30,231 nucleotides of DNA. Origin: a virus. Each line of letters opens with the position of its first letter. The first letter of the stretch is position 1. This document shows, in pieces, positions 1-8,399 of the stretch. The position numbers were made by a program, and so were the translations under genes. The stretch lies in the IMG/VR virus record IMGVR_UViG_3300031951_000847, positions 1-30,231 of that record; one strand, written 5' to 3'. A model generated the notes under the pieces. It saw only the letters and a program-made list of their open reading frames with translations. It was not told the origin of the DNA and made no database searches.

Positions 1-64
1 CCGTCTCGGGATGAGTCCCGAGAGCCGAGGCGATCTCTTGGACGGTTAGAAGTTTTACGCTCAC
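1..64 (-). CDS. partial helix-turn-helix (excisionase/MerR-like) protein, N-terminus only
   Basis: A leftward reading frame opens with GTG at 62-64 and runs off the left edge. Its first residues read MSVKLLTVQEIASALGTHPE. This matches the start of excisionase-type or MerR-type helix-turn-helix proteins, which typically begin with a 'LLTVxEVAxxLGVxPET' pattern. Only about 21 residues are visible, so the family call rests on one motif. The start is not backed by a clear ribosome binding site, and an in-frame TTG lies further upstream. It sits 53 bases after the stop of the 1479-residue gene, on the same strand. If real, it would be a DNA-binding regulator or recombination directionality factor placed after the late genes. 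Confidence 0.45.
   Translation of the reverse strand, partial: MSVKLLTVQEIASALGTHPET
4..23. repeat. perfect 8-bp inverted repeat with 4-base loop
   Basis: TCTCGGGA and its exact reverse complement TCCCGAGA are separated by TGAG. No T-run follows on either strand, so it does not look like an intrinsic terminator. It lies inside the partial helix-turn-helix reading frame. Confidence 0.5.
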
Positions 65-117
65 GCAAGCGAATGTAGCCGCGTGTTGCAAACTGTCGAG
101 AGAAATCTTTTGGGAAT

Positions 118-3100
118 TTACTCGGACGGTTGCTGGAACCCTCGGCGGGCTGAGATTGGCGTGAGGGTTTGGCCGGATTCTCGCAGTTCCTTGAGGAATC
201 GATACTTACCGATTTCCGCGCCTTTGTCGTAGGCTTGGTTCAGGAGTTTGATGCGAGCATCATCGCCGTTCTGCTGGTATGCACCGCTCAGATAGGCGCG
301 TTCGGCAAGGCTTCTACGCCAGAAGCCAACGAGCTGAGTGTACCGGTCATACTGCTCAGGGGTGAGGCGTTCGTACGTCTTGTTTCCGTAGGTAATCTTC
401 GGGTTCGGAACAGAAGGAATCGCCTTGTTATCAGCGGTCCTACGCCATGTGGAGTAGATCGAGGCATTGAGAGGATCGGCATCGATCTCGCGGCTCTTGG
501 ATGCACTGAGAAGATTGTAGGCCCAAGGATTCTCGCTCTTTGGAGTCTGGCGCACAGGCTCTCCCCACAGATCGCGGCGCACGGGCATCGCATTCGGATC
601 TTTGGTTCCTGGGATTTGCAGGCCAAGAACAGCGAATCGTTGATTCAGCTCGTTTGTGGTATCCTTGATGAACCCTTCGTTGCCAATCGCAGGAAGATAC
701 TCGCGTCGAGACCTGCGGATTACGCCAAGAATCGCGGGAGCCACCGGGGAAGCGGCAGTCACTGCGAGGTTCTTGATCCACCGGTCAAGTGAGTTGCCAG
801 ACTCCTCGGACATCAGCTTGATGAAATCGCTGGTTCCTTTGAGAAACTGCTGGTTCATCACAAAGTTGATGCCAGACAGAGCCGCGCCCTTTCCAAGCGA
901 CAAGAAATCAGGGTCGTCATTCGGGCTGCGCTCCTGCAATCGCTTAGCCGATCCCACCATCAGACCAATCGCTCCACTTGTCCCCAATGCCGAGAGATCT
1001 TTGACGGTATCACCCGGCTTGAACGTGGGATCTCCGCCCCGAACCAAGCGTCTCAATCCGCTGACGTTAAGAGTGCCAGGAGGCATCACACCACCAGATT
1101 TGGCCAACTCGCGAGCCTTGTTCGTTTCGCCGGGAGTATCGAGATTGGGGGTGATGACACCCTTGTCGTAGAGGTAGGCGTATGCTCCACCAACCATCGT
1201 TCCAACGACGAGTCGGCCAACAGCAATGTTTCGCTGACGAGGGGTCAGGTTTTTCCAGTTGAAACCTTGAAGCAAAGCGGCGGGTGTGAATTGCATCGTT
1301 TCAGCAACCACATTGATCGGTGTTTTCTGGAACAACGAAATAAGGCGATACGGAATGTATCCAGCAGGACCAGCCTCTTCCTTAATGAATCGGTTGATTC
1401 CAGCAACCATTCGAGTTCCAAAGTTTTCCTGTTGGAACACCGATTTGGCTGATTCGTGTTCAATCAAACCAAGATCGTCTGGCGTGAATCCGCGTTGACC
1501 AGCAGCACTGGCTTCATCGCTGATTGCCATGAGCTTAGGATCACGAGTGGCCAACTTTATTTGAGCCTCGGTCAATCCGCGCTGTCGCCCAATCTCAGCG
1601 ATGATTCTCGCTCGATCAGCAGAGCGGAATGGAACGTCAGTAGCTTGGCTCAACCTGAGGAATACGTCGGGAATTGCTCCAAGCGTTGCCTCTACCAAGT
1701 TCCTCGCAATGGGAGCATCTGGATATTTTCCAGACATCGCATCGAACAGGTTTCCCCATGCGCGTGTGAAATTGAGTGGATTGCCAATGTCGGTGCCAAG
1801 TTCATACGGCATGGCACTGGAACCTTTGAGCAGCACTTTCTTGGCTTGTGGAAGAGAGTTTCCAAATGCCTTGATCCGATCAAGTGTGCGGGCGCGGATG
1901 TTGTAGCTGTTGTTCTTGTTTCCAGACAACGCCATGTCAATCCCGCTTGCCGTAACATCAGCAAGCTCTCTCAACGGAATGTTGATCGTGTTTCCAACAA
2001 CATTCCTGATGATGGAAATCGGAGACATCACCGAACCTTGAACCATTGAGATGAACAGATCGGTGGCTGTGGATGGATTGAGTCGCGCAATCTGCTCGTT
2101 CAACGCAACGTCAGATTCCGATTTCAACGCATCGGCCATGTCCAAAAGACCGGAGTTGACCTTGATGCCGTTGATGTCGTTTTTGTTTACCGCATCCTTG
2201 AGCTTGATCTCAGCGCGTTTCACAGCATCGACTGAACCTCGATACTGATCCATTGAATCGCCCAGTTTCGTGGCCTGTTCAGGAGTGAGCTTTCTGCCAC
2301 GCTCATCCATCGACTTTGCAACGAGCTGAATAACACCTTCGCGAGAAGCAGACTTGAGCAGCTTGAACTGGTTGATGAGCTGACCCCAAGTGGTTCCGCT
2401 TTCTGCCAATTTCAACGAAAGATCAATCGCTTCCTGAGTGCGTCCTTCATTCAAATACCGATTGAACAGCTCCATCCCAGAAGCAACACGAGTATTTGAC
2501 TTTGCATTACCAATGTCAGCGTTGAGCTGATCAGGGGTCATCATTGATGCCTGTTCAACCACCTGATCAACATTTTGCTGCAAATATGAAGCGCGAGGAG
2601 ATTTTGCCACCGCTTCTCGGATCACAGGGGGAACACCAGGAGCGGCTGCAACGCGCTCGGCGAACGCACGAGGCTCCATCTTGGGAGGAGCTTGTATGGC
2701 AGATGGGCGTTCAATGGTGAGAGAGAGTTGGTTTGAGAACTCATTCTCGTCGAACTTCTCTTTGAAGTTCTGTTGGGCATAACGAAGACCAGCGGCTACG
2801 CCATCGGCAACGGTTCCACCTGCTCGAATGATTTCTTGAGCTACCGTAAGCGCACCATTCCAAGCAGATCCCATAAGCTGAGGAAATGGGTTTGCGCCCA
2901 CACCCGGTTCAATTTCAGCACGGAGTCCTTCGAGCCTCTGAGCAACGGTTTCAGCTTTCTGTCGGAACTTGCCTTTTGTGGCAAGCCGCTCATCACGAAC
3001 TTTAAGACGTTCAGCCAAGATGTCGTCAACAGACCGAAGCGGAGTTCTTTCTGGTTCTTTAGCTGGAAGCATCCCCCCCTCTCTAGGGGCAGGTCTTTCT

Positions 3101-4557
3101 ACCGTAAATTCAGGAGTGATGATTTCACCGGAACGAACAGGTTCAGCCGGAACCTCTGGAGTTGGTTCTCCGCGCATGAGTTCCTCGGTTGAAAACTGTC
3201 TTCGGCCAATGGCTTCTCGAATTGCTGCGGCTCTTTCACGAAGTGCCTGACGCTCAGCGGATCGTTGAGCCTGAGCTTGCTCAGCAGTTCTGAGTGGTGT
3301 TCCGGCACTAGCGGCTTCACTTTCTAACGCCTTCTGTTCTTCGGCAGCAATACGTTCGTCGCGGGCGCGAAGACGTTCAGCTAGTATTTGATCCTGAGTA
3401 CGAAGCGTCTCAGGAGCTTCCTGAATCACCTGTTCAACAGGAAGTCGTCCCCCTTCAACTTGAGCGCGTGGACCCTCTCCAATCACTTCTGGTTGATAGA
3501 TGAACGGCTCATCGGGATTCATCTCAGCAATCAGTTCTCGGAACTGAGTCTTGAGATCACGCACCGGAACGATGCGATCCATCTGATCGATGAGTCCACT
3601 GACTTGGCCAATGGCCTCCCCAACGGTCTGTTTTCGAGAAGCAAGGTTATCAAGCACATCAGCTTGAGTTACACCTTTCCCGCGCATGCCAAACGAGCGG
3701 GCCACTTGAGTGCCAAGACCGGCTGCGAAGAGAGTTCCGATAGCCGCTTCGTATGAAGCCTTGAGCTTCTGCTCTGGAGTAGCTTCTGGATCAGCGATGG
3801 TCTGCAATGCAACACCGGTTGATTCAGCGGCACCACGGGTTACCTCGGGAGCAAGAACAGCGGGGATGGCTTGGCCAACTTGCTCAGTTGCGCGAGCCGC
3901 CTCTCCAGCGCGAGTGAGATCCGCAATCTGTGCAGCGCGAGCAGCAGAAGGGGCTGCGGCTTCAGCAAATGACTCAGTGGCAGCAGCAACAGATCTTGGA
4001 ATTCGAGCAGCTTCTCCAGCGGCTCCAGCAATCCCAAGAGTCATCAGGTTCATCGGAGACAGAAGGTCAGCGGCAACTTGGCCCGCCACTTCCCCCGCCG
4101 GACGAGTCACTGATTCTGGAACAGCCCGAAGTCCTGGAGTAACAATCCTTGCAATGTCAGCGGCTTTTGCGCCTAGAGACGCTCCCAATTCACGCTTCTC
4201 AGGAGAAGCTGACAAGAGGGCCATGATGCCTTCCTTGTCGATACGAGATGCACCTTCGAGCATTCCCTGCTTTGGCTCACCACCAGTGACCTGCTGGATG
4301 GTTCTTCCAACGGTCGCAAGATCTTGCGGCATTGGAGTTCCAAACGCAAAAGGAGCGGCAATACGGGCGAATGCTGGAGCGACCGATTTGGCCTTCTCGT
4401 ACAGGCTTGGTGGTGCCTCAAGAACTGGAGCATTCGGATACTTTTGTTTACCAGCAAAAGCGAACGCCTTATTTATATCCTCTTGAGTGGGGTCTTTATC
4501 GCCTTCCAATTCAAGAGTAACACCAGTAGCATCATTGGTGATCTGATAGATAGGCAT
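118..4557 (-). CDS. very large putative internal/ejected virion protein (1479 aa)
   Basis: This is the largest gene in the window and the last of the late structural block. The N-terminus (MPIYQITNDATGVTLELEGD, residues 1-20, then a DPTQEDI stretch) resembles the short 'xYEIxxPDGxxYEVE' tag often found at the start of phage ejection proteins. Residues 120-290 are alanine-rich with hydrophobic patches. Residues 370-530 are charged, predicted coiled coil, with an internal duplication (ILAERLRARDERIA at 391-404 and ILAERLKVRDERLA at 513-526). Near the C-terminus, YERLTPEQYDRYTQL resembles a motif common in large polyvalent phage proteins. Its position after the tail hub and a run of small internal-like proteins parallels T7 gp16, the DNA-ejection channel protein. 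No lysozyme or transglycosylase motif was recognised. The role is inferred from size and gene order. The start has no clear Shine-Dalgarno; it follows the upstream stop by two bases. Confidence 0.85.
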   Translation of the reverse strand: MPIYQITNDATGVTLELEGDKDPTQEDINKAFAFAGKQKYPNAPVLEAPPSLYEKAKSVAPAFARIAAPFAFGTPMPQDLATVGRTIQQVTGGEPKQGMLEGASRIDKEGIMALLSASPEKRELGASLGAKAADIARIVTPGLRAVPESVTRPAGEVAGQVAADLLSPMNLMTLGIAGAAGEAARIPRSVAAATESFAEAAAPSAARAAQIADLTRAGEAARATEQVGQAIPAVLAPEVTRGAAESTGVALQTIADPEATPEQKLKASYEAAIGTLFAAGLGTQVARSFGMRGKGVTQADVLDNLASRKQTVGEAIGQVSGLIDQMDRIVPVRDLKTQFRELIAEMNPDEPFIYQPEVIGEGPRAQVEGGRLPVEQVIQEAPETLRTQDQILAERLRARDERIAAEEQKALESEAASAGTPLRTAEQAQAQRSAERQALRERAAAIREAIGRRQFSTEELMRGEPTPEVPAEPVRSGEIITPEFTVERPAPREGGMLPAKEPERTPLRSVDDILAERLKVRDERLATKGKFRQKAETVAQRLEGLRAEIEPGVGANPFPQLMGSAWNGALTVAQEIIRAGGTVADGVAAGLRYAQQNFKEKFDENEFSNQLSLTIERPSAIQAPPKMEPRAFAERVAAAPGVPPVIREAVAKSPRASYLQQNVDQVVEQASMMTPDQLNADIGNAKSNTRVASGMELFNRYLNEGRTQEAIDLSLKLAESGTTWGQLINQFKLLKSASREGVIQLVAKSMDERGRKLTPEQATKLGDSMDQYRGSVDAVKRAEIKLKDAVNKNDINGIKVNSGLLDMADALKSESDVALNEQIARLNPSTATDLFISMVQGSVMSPISIIRNVVGNTINIPLRELADVTASGIDMALSGNKNNSYNIRARTLDRIKAFGNSLPQAKKVLLKGSSAMPYELGTDIGNPLNFTRAWGNLFDAMSGKYPDAPIARNLVEATLGAIPDVFLRLSQATDVPFRSADRARIIAEIGRQRGLTEAQIKLATRDPKLMAISDEASAAGQRGFTPDDLGLIEHESAKSVFQQENFGTRMVAGINRFIKEEAGPAGYIPYRLISLFQKTPINVVAETMQFTPAALLQGFNWKNLTPRQRNIAVGRLVVGTMVGGAYAYLYDKGVITPNLDTPGETNKARELAKSGGVMPPGTLNVSGLRRLVRGGDPTFKPGDTVKDLSALGTSGAIGLMVGSAKRLQERSPNDDPDFLSLGKGAALSGINFVMNQQFLKGTSDFIKLMSEESGNSLDRWIKNLAVTAASPVAPAILGVIRRSRREYLPAIGNEGFIKDTTNELNQRFAVLGLQIPGTKDPNAMPVRRDLWGEPVRQTPKSENPWAYNLLSASKSREIDADPLNASIYSTWRRTADNKAIPSVPNPKITYGNKTYERLTPEQYDRYTQLVGFWRRSLAERAYLSGAYQQNGDDARIKLLNQAYDKGAEIGKYRFLKELRESGQTLTPISARRGFQQPSE
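2980..3387 (-). repeat. duplicated coiled-coil segment within the 1479-residue protein
   Basis: The cores at 3346-3387 and 2980-3021 encode ILAERLRARDERIA and ILAERLKVRDERLA. Each is preceded by a similar lead-in (GGRLPVE and GGMLPAK). The similarity is at protein level and indicates an old duplication. Confidence 0.7.
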
Positions 4558-4559
4558 AA

Positions 4560-5474
4560 TTATCTTACACGCTTAATTGTAAAACCGGGAATATCAGTAG
4601 GCTTAGCAGTTTCAGAACCCTTTACTCCAGCGGCTGGTTCAATTGGGAATCCACCGGTTCCACCAAACGCAGATTGAAACTGCTTGGTTATTTCAGCCTG
4701 TTTTTCAATCGGAACTCCCGGCTTGAATGTGATTACAGGCTTATAGGTTTCAGTAACAGGATCGAATGACAAACGGCTTGAGAACGGAGAGTTATCAGTT
4801 CCAGCATTATCAAGAAAATCCTTAAGTTGAGGATACATCTTGCTTATTTCCTTAATTTGCTCAGGGCTTCCACCGACAGTTCCAACGCCAGGAAGATTGA
4901 ACTGCATGTATCCCTGCTTCTTTCGATCAGCTTCCTTTTGAGCGGCTTCCTTCGTTTTCTCCTGAGCCTCCATGAACGCGAGCGTTTCAACATCGGGTTC
5001 CCCGAGTTTTACTGCTCGCTGAGACAGGTATCCCGACATTTCAGGAGCGCGTGACTTCAATGCCTGAATTCTCGCGTTTTCCGTTTGAGCTTGAGAAAGT
5101 TCAGCTTCAGCTATTCCAGCTCTTGTGGCGGCATCGAGTGGGCCAACGAACTGATTAGTGGTTCCACCCAAAGCCATTGCGGCACCCTTGGCCTTTGAAG
5201 CTCCAGTCAACAAATTGGCTTCACGTTCAGCGGCCAATCGCTTGATGTCTTCCTCAAGCATGAGCTGACGTTGAACTTTCATGCGCTTGAGAAGCATGTC
5301 TTCTTCAAGCAAAGCTCTTCTTGCGCTTGCCGCTTCCTGAGCCTTCTCAGTGCTTCCGCTGATCTGGCCAGCCAAGCCTCCGGTAAGGACGTTCAGAAGG
5401 CGGGTTGGTACTCCGGTGCGATATTGAGCGGCTTGCTCAAGTGAACCAACATTTGGATAATTAGGTGTAGCCAT
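4560..5474 (-). CDS. putative internal virion protein with coiled coil (304 aa)
   Basis: A strong ribosome binding site (GGAGG, about ten bases before ATG) supports the start. Residues 45-90 are highly charged with heptad-like spacing (RRALLEEDMLLKRMKVQRQL), so a coiled coil is likely. The N-terminus carries LTGGLAGQISG (residues 30-40). A related motif occurs twice in the next gene upstream, which suggests these small proteins share a building block. The C-terminal half is rich in Gly, Pro, Phe and Thr. It has no recognisable catalytic motif. It lies between other probable internal proteins and overlaps none: two bases separate it from the 1479-residue gene and three from its upstream neighbour. 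Role as a core or ejected protein is inferred from position only. Confidence 0.8.
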   Translation of the reverse strand: MATPNYPNVGSLEQAAQYRTGVPTRLLNVLTGGLAGQISGSTEKAQEAASARRALLEEDMLLKRMKVQRQLMLEEDIKRLAAEREANLLTGASKAKGAAMALGGTTNQFVGPLDAATRAGIAEAELSQAQTENARIQALKSRAPEMSGYLSQRAVKLGEPDVETLAFMEAQEKTKEAAQKEADRKKQGYMQFNLPGVGTVGGSPEQIKEISKMYPQLKDFLDNAGTDNSPFSSRLSFDPVTETYKPVITFKPGVPIEKQAEITKQFQSAFGGTGGFPIEPAAGVKGSETAKPTDIPGFTIKRVR

Positions 5475-5876
5475 AGGTTAGTATCCTCCAGCGAAAGTGT
5501 TTTTCTTGCGAAGTGTTCCGGGTTCGACGGGCATGGGCATTGCGCTGCGATCAGGATTGAGTTCGCTTCCAACGGGTTCTGGAACCGGAGGATTTCCGTA
5601 TGCTTTCATTCGCTCTTCCAGACGGCGTTGAAGTTCATCCTGAATAATCTGCTGCTTCGCCATATCTCGCTGCTCCAGCTTGTCGTTCATTCCGCTGGCC
5701 TGACCGTAGATGCCTCCGGTCAGCAGGTTTCCGAGGCGTTCCATGATGCTCGGATCATACTTCGCAGCTTCGCGAACCAGCTCTGGGTTAGCGCGAAACG
5801 CCTCGGCCTCAGCGAGCTTCTGACGCTCAAGTTCCTTGTCGCGACCGCTGAGGTTGTTGTACAAGCCAGCGGTGGC
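5337..5876 (-). repeat. three copies of a glycine-loop/charged-helix module across two genes
   Basis: Copies lie at 5826-5876 and 5673-5723 (145-residue gene) and at 5337-5387 (304-residue gene). The shared pattern is [LA]T[GA]G[LI][YA][GN][QN]xSG followed by a charged helix. DNA identity is limited, so the relation is clearest in protein. Confidence 0.65.
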
Positions 5877-5915
5877 AAAGTTCGCAGCGTTCTGGAGGAA
5901 GTTCTCGAAAGCCAT
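5478..5915 (-). CDS. small putative internal virion protein with two repeat motifs (145 aa)
   Basis: The start is supported by AAGG nine bases upstream of ATG. Two copies of a short module are visible: ATAGLYNNLSGRDKELE (residues 14-30) and LTGGIYGQASGMNDKLE (65-81). Each is a small glycine-rich turn followed by a charged helix. The same module appears once in the adjacent 304-residue protein. The C-terminal 35 residues are proline-rich and probably disordered. No catalytic signature was seen. Its place among the genes between tail hub and giant protein suggests an internal or ejected protein; that is inference. Confidence 0.75.
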   Translation of the reverse strand: MAFENFLQNAANFATAGLYNNLSGRDKELERQKLAEAEAFRANPELVREAAKYDPSIMERLGNLLTGGIYGQASGMNDKLEQRDMAKQQIIQDELQRRLEERMKAYGNPPVPEPVGSELNPDRSAMPMPVEPGTLRKKNTFAGGY

Positions 5916-5920
5916 GATGA

Positions 5921-6664
5921 TTACCTTCTCAAATCATTGAGCATGGATCGACCGGCCATGCGACCGTTCATCACGCGCATTGCGGCAGCGAGGATCTCAT
6001 CAGGATCGTAATTGATGTATCCGTTGTACGGGTTCAAAGCCTCCTGCATGCGTCGAGCGGGAATCGGAACAGTGGTTGGTTCGACAATGGACGGAGTTGA
6101 TGTGACCGAAGACCCCGGAAGGGTTATCGGCTTGGGTGGCTTTGGAGGAGCAACCGGAGCAACCGGAGCGACCGGAGGCTGGCTCAGATCCAAGATCGGA
6201 GTCGATGTCACCGAAGATCCCGGAAGCACGATTGGAAGCCTACCGGGGAATGTAACAAGCCCTATTCCACCTGATGTTACTATCGCACCATCCTCACGCT
6301 TGGTCGTAGTCGGCGGTGTTCCGCCTGCCGTAACGCCACCGGGAATTGGCTGAGGAGGATTGTAGTAATCGGAAGTGAGAGTTTCATCACCCGGCTTGAC
6401 ACCACCCTTATCCCTCGAAGGAGGCTTGGCGAGGTTGGCGTAATCCCAGTCGCCTTTCATCCAGTTCCACTTATCACCAGTGTCATTGACAAGCACATCA
6501 CCAACACGAGTTCCGGGCATATTCGGAACCTCAGTACCCCACATCTGATATCCACCACCGGGAACGAGGTAGAGCTGATCAACGGCAGGGGTTGGAGTTT
6601 GATTCGGTCCTGCTGGTTCCGATTCAACGTCCGATGAGTTGTTGATGCTGGTATCGTTCGCCAT
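5921..6664 (-). CDS. proline-rich putative virion-associated protein (247 aa)
   Basis: Function is not recognised. Residues 20-60 contain a WG/NMPGTRVGD stretch that looks folded. Residues 100-205 are proline- and threonine-rich and include the repeat LPGSSVTSTP at 147-156 and 182-191, separated by a PVAPVAPVAPP linker. The last 40 residues are helical and basic. The composition suggests an extended linker joining two small domains. It sits between the 439- and 145-residue genes with gaps of three and five bases, in the run of probable internal proteins. No Shine-Dalgarno is evident at the ATG. Confidence 0.7.
   Translation of the reverse strand: MANDTSINNSSDVESEPAGPNQTPTPAVDQLYLVPGGGYQMWGTEVPNMPGTRVGDVLVNDTGDKWNWMKGDWDYANLAKPPSRDKGGVKPGDETLTSDYYNPPQPIPGGVTAGGTPPTTTKREDGAIVTSGGIGLVTFPGRLPIVLPGSSVTSTPILDLSQPPVAPVAPVAPPKPPKPITLPGSSVTSTPSIVEPTTVPIPARRMQEALNPYNGYINYDPDEILAAAMRVMNGRMAGRSMLNDLRR
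6092..6226 (-). repeat. two copies of a 30-bp coding repeat (LPGSSVTSTP)
   Basis: The copies are at 6197-6226 and 6092-6121 inside the proline-rich 247-residue gene. They flank a run of GGAGC(A/G)ACC repeats encoding PVAPVAP. Confidence 0.75.
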
Positions 6665-6667
6665 AAA

Positions 6668-7987
6668 TCAGGCTTTTGGAACCATGCTCTTGATCCGACC
6701 GATCATCCAGTTGGCCACCAACTTCTTCGCCTTCGGTTTATCCTTGAGCCACTTCGCGAACTTCTCCGCGTTGCTGTCGTAGAAGCTCTTGAACCAAGCG
6801 GGTCCAACGAGTTCCTTCCAGAAGTAGAACGCTTCCCACTGATCGGGAATGCACTCGCGAGCGACGTAGCAACCAGCAGCACTTCCGAGTGCGCCGATTG
6901 CTCCGGTGACACCTTTGAGGATTGCCAACGGTGAACCAGCCTGCGAAGCCTCGAACGCGTTCTGGGCGTTCTGGAGCGCAAAGCTGGAACCGGTCTGAAG
7001 CAACTGACCAGGACTAGCTTGCTGCATGCCTTGAATGTACTGAGGAGAAGCGAACGGAGACGCACCCTGCTGGAGTCCGCCAAGCTGAGCGGCTTGCGAA
7101 ACGATGGGCTGGAGACCCAGAGCGGACTGGATGTTCGCAATGTTCTGCTGCTGGGCACCCTGACGTTGCTGCTGAGCAGACATCTGGCCCGCAAAGGTCT
7201 GTTGCTGGGCAGTGTTCCGCTGACCGGTGGCTGCGAGGATATTCTGGAACGATTCCTGAGCTTGGCGATTGGCGACATCGCTCGTGGTTTGGCCGCTCTG
7301 GAGTAGGCCAAGAGCTTGCTGACGACGCTGGACATCGGCATTCGCAATAGCCTCGCCAACCGCCCGCGCCTCGCGGAAAGCGGAAAGGTTACCGAGGATA
7401 TTTCCGGTAGCAGTCCCACGAGCGCGAACGGCTTGCTCAGCGGCTCGGATCATTGCGGGATCAAGCGTTCCGGCTTGAGCGAGACCGGCACTGATCTGGC
7501 GTTCGAGGTTGCTGCGGATGTTCGCTGCTTCGCCAGTATCCTGCGGGCCGGTAGGCATGCCGACACGCTCGTAGGTGGGGGCAGCGGGAGCGGTCTCGGC
7601 AATGGGGCGTTGCCCAATGCTCTCCATGAAGTTTTCATAGAGACCATAGCGTTTAGGATCAGCGGCCTTAAGCTCTTTAAGGCGTTGCTCGGCAAACTGA
7701 GTTCCGTACTCCTTTGCGAGATCGAGCTGAGCCTTAGTCTGTTCAGGGGCAAGAGATGCTAATGCGCGAGCTGTTTCGCGTGTGGCATCGATGTCAGACA
7801 TGCCGCTGAAATTAACCGTTCGGTACTCACCGGTTTCTTTGCCGTTTTTGTAGATTGGAACCCGAACCTCTCCCCCAATCCGAGACGCTGCCTCGATCTG
7901 CCGTTGAAGCGGAAAGGTTTCAATCGAAGCCATGACAGCCTCGCGGTTTGCCGCCGCCATATCCGGTGCTTTATATGATCCGCCCAT
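6668..7987 (-). CDS. glutamine-rich structural protein with conserved C-terminal domain (439 aa)
   Basis: The start ATG has AAGGA six bases upstream, although the frame overlaps the end of the GNAT-like gene by 17 bases. Residues 140-345 are Gln/Ala-rich with clusters such as AQQQTFAGQMSAQQQRQGAQ, likely long helices or disorder. The last 75 residues form a distinct block: GCYVARECIPDQWEAFYFWK, then WFKSFYDSNAEKFAKWL and a basic end. That 'CxVAREV... W..F..W... WF..Y....E.FA' pattern recurs at the C-terminus of structural proteins in many podoviruses. It probably anchors the protein in the tail or internal core. By order it corresponds to T7 gp14/gp15-type internal proteins, which is inference. 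Confidence 0.8.
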   Translation of the reverse strand: MGGSYKAPDMAAANREAVMASIETFPLQRQIEAASRIGGEVRVPIYKNGKETGEYRTVNFSGMSDIDATRETARALASLAPEQTKAQLDLAKEYGTQFAEQRLKELKAADPKRYGLYENFMESIGQRPIAETAPAAPTYERVGMPTGPQDTGEAANIRSNLERQISAGLAQAGTLDPAMIRAAEQAVRARGTATGNILGNLSAFREARAVGEAIANADVQRRQQALGLLQSGQTTSDVANRQAQESFQNILAATGQRNTAQQQTFAGQMSAQQQRQGAQQQNIANIQSALGLQPIVSQAAQLGGLQQGASPFASPQYIQGMQQASPGQLLQTGSSFALQNAQNAFEASQAGSPLAILKGVTGAIGALGSAAGCYVARECIPDQWEAFYFWKELVGPAWFKSFYDSNAEKFAKWLKDKPKAKKLVANWMIGRIKSMVPKA

Positions 7988-8399
7988 AGGAAATCCTTCG
8001 GTTCATTAGAAGTTTGAAGTATCTGTTGAAATCGTACAAACGGGAAACGCCTCTGCTAAATCCGCCCACCTTGGTGACCTTATCTGAACAGACGGTCATC
8101 ATGGCCAACCAGAGAGTCTGAACGGCTTCTGGTTCCACCCCAATTACCATCTCGATCCAAGCGATGTGGCCATCAGGGAAGTTGTTGTTGATGTCTTCCG
8201 CTTCCTCGATTGAGTTCAGGAAACGAACAGCTCCGACACCAATGCACTCGCCATTCTCATTCTTGATGATCCCGATCTGCTTCATCTTGTTGAAGATGCC
8301 GATCCAGTTCAGGAGCTGATCATCGTTCCATGTGGAACAAGTTGGCCAATGAAGCCTAAGCAGCTTAGCTGCTTCGATGATAGACGGATGTGCGTTCAT
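7971..8399 (-). CDS. GNAT-like (acetyltransferase-fold) small phage protein (142 aa)
   Basis: The start overlaps the tail-hub stop in an ATGA junction, so translation is probably coupled. The middle of the protein has the order expected of a GNAT fold: a strand ending in a small-residue turn (ECIGVGAVRFLN), then IAWIEMVIGVEPEAVQTLWL, in which a central strand precedes a helix, and a terminal FSRG...LYDFNRYFKLLM. A gene for a GNAT-like protein at this exact spot, just after the tail hub, is known in T7-type phages (gp13). The classical acetyl-CoA loop Q/RxxGxG/A is not clear, so activity is doubtful and a structural role is equally possible. The call is from pattern, not from a search. Confidence 0.55.
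   Translation of the reverse strand: MNAHPSIIEAAKLLRLHWPTCSTWNDDQLLNWIGIFNKMKQIGIIKNENGECIGVGAVRFLNSIEEAEDINNNFPDGHIAWIEMVIGVEPEAVQTLWLAMMTVCSDKVTKVGGFSRGVSRLYDFNRYFKLLMNRRISYGRII

Noticed and set aside
3710-4486. A 258-codon + strand frame opposite the giant protein
   Set aside because: Ala/Ser-rich antisense of an Ala-rich coding segment; no motif or ribosome site.
6703-7419. Alternative 238-codon frame inside the 439-residue gene
   Set aside because: Same strand, different frame, Ser/Arg/Leu-rich; the other frame keeps a ribosome site and conserved C-terminal domain.
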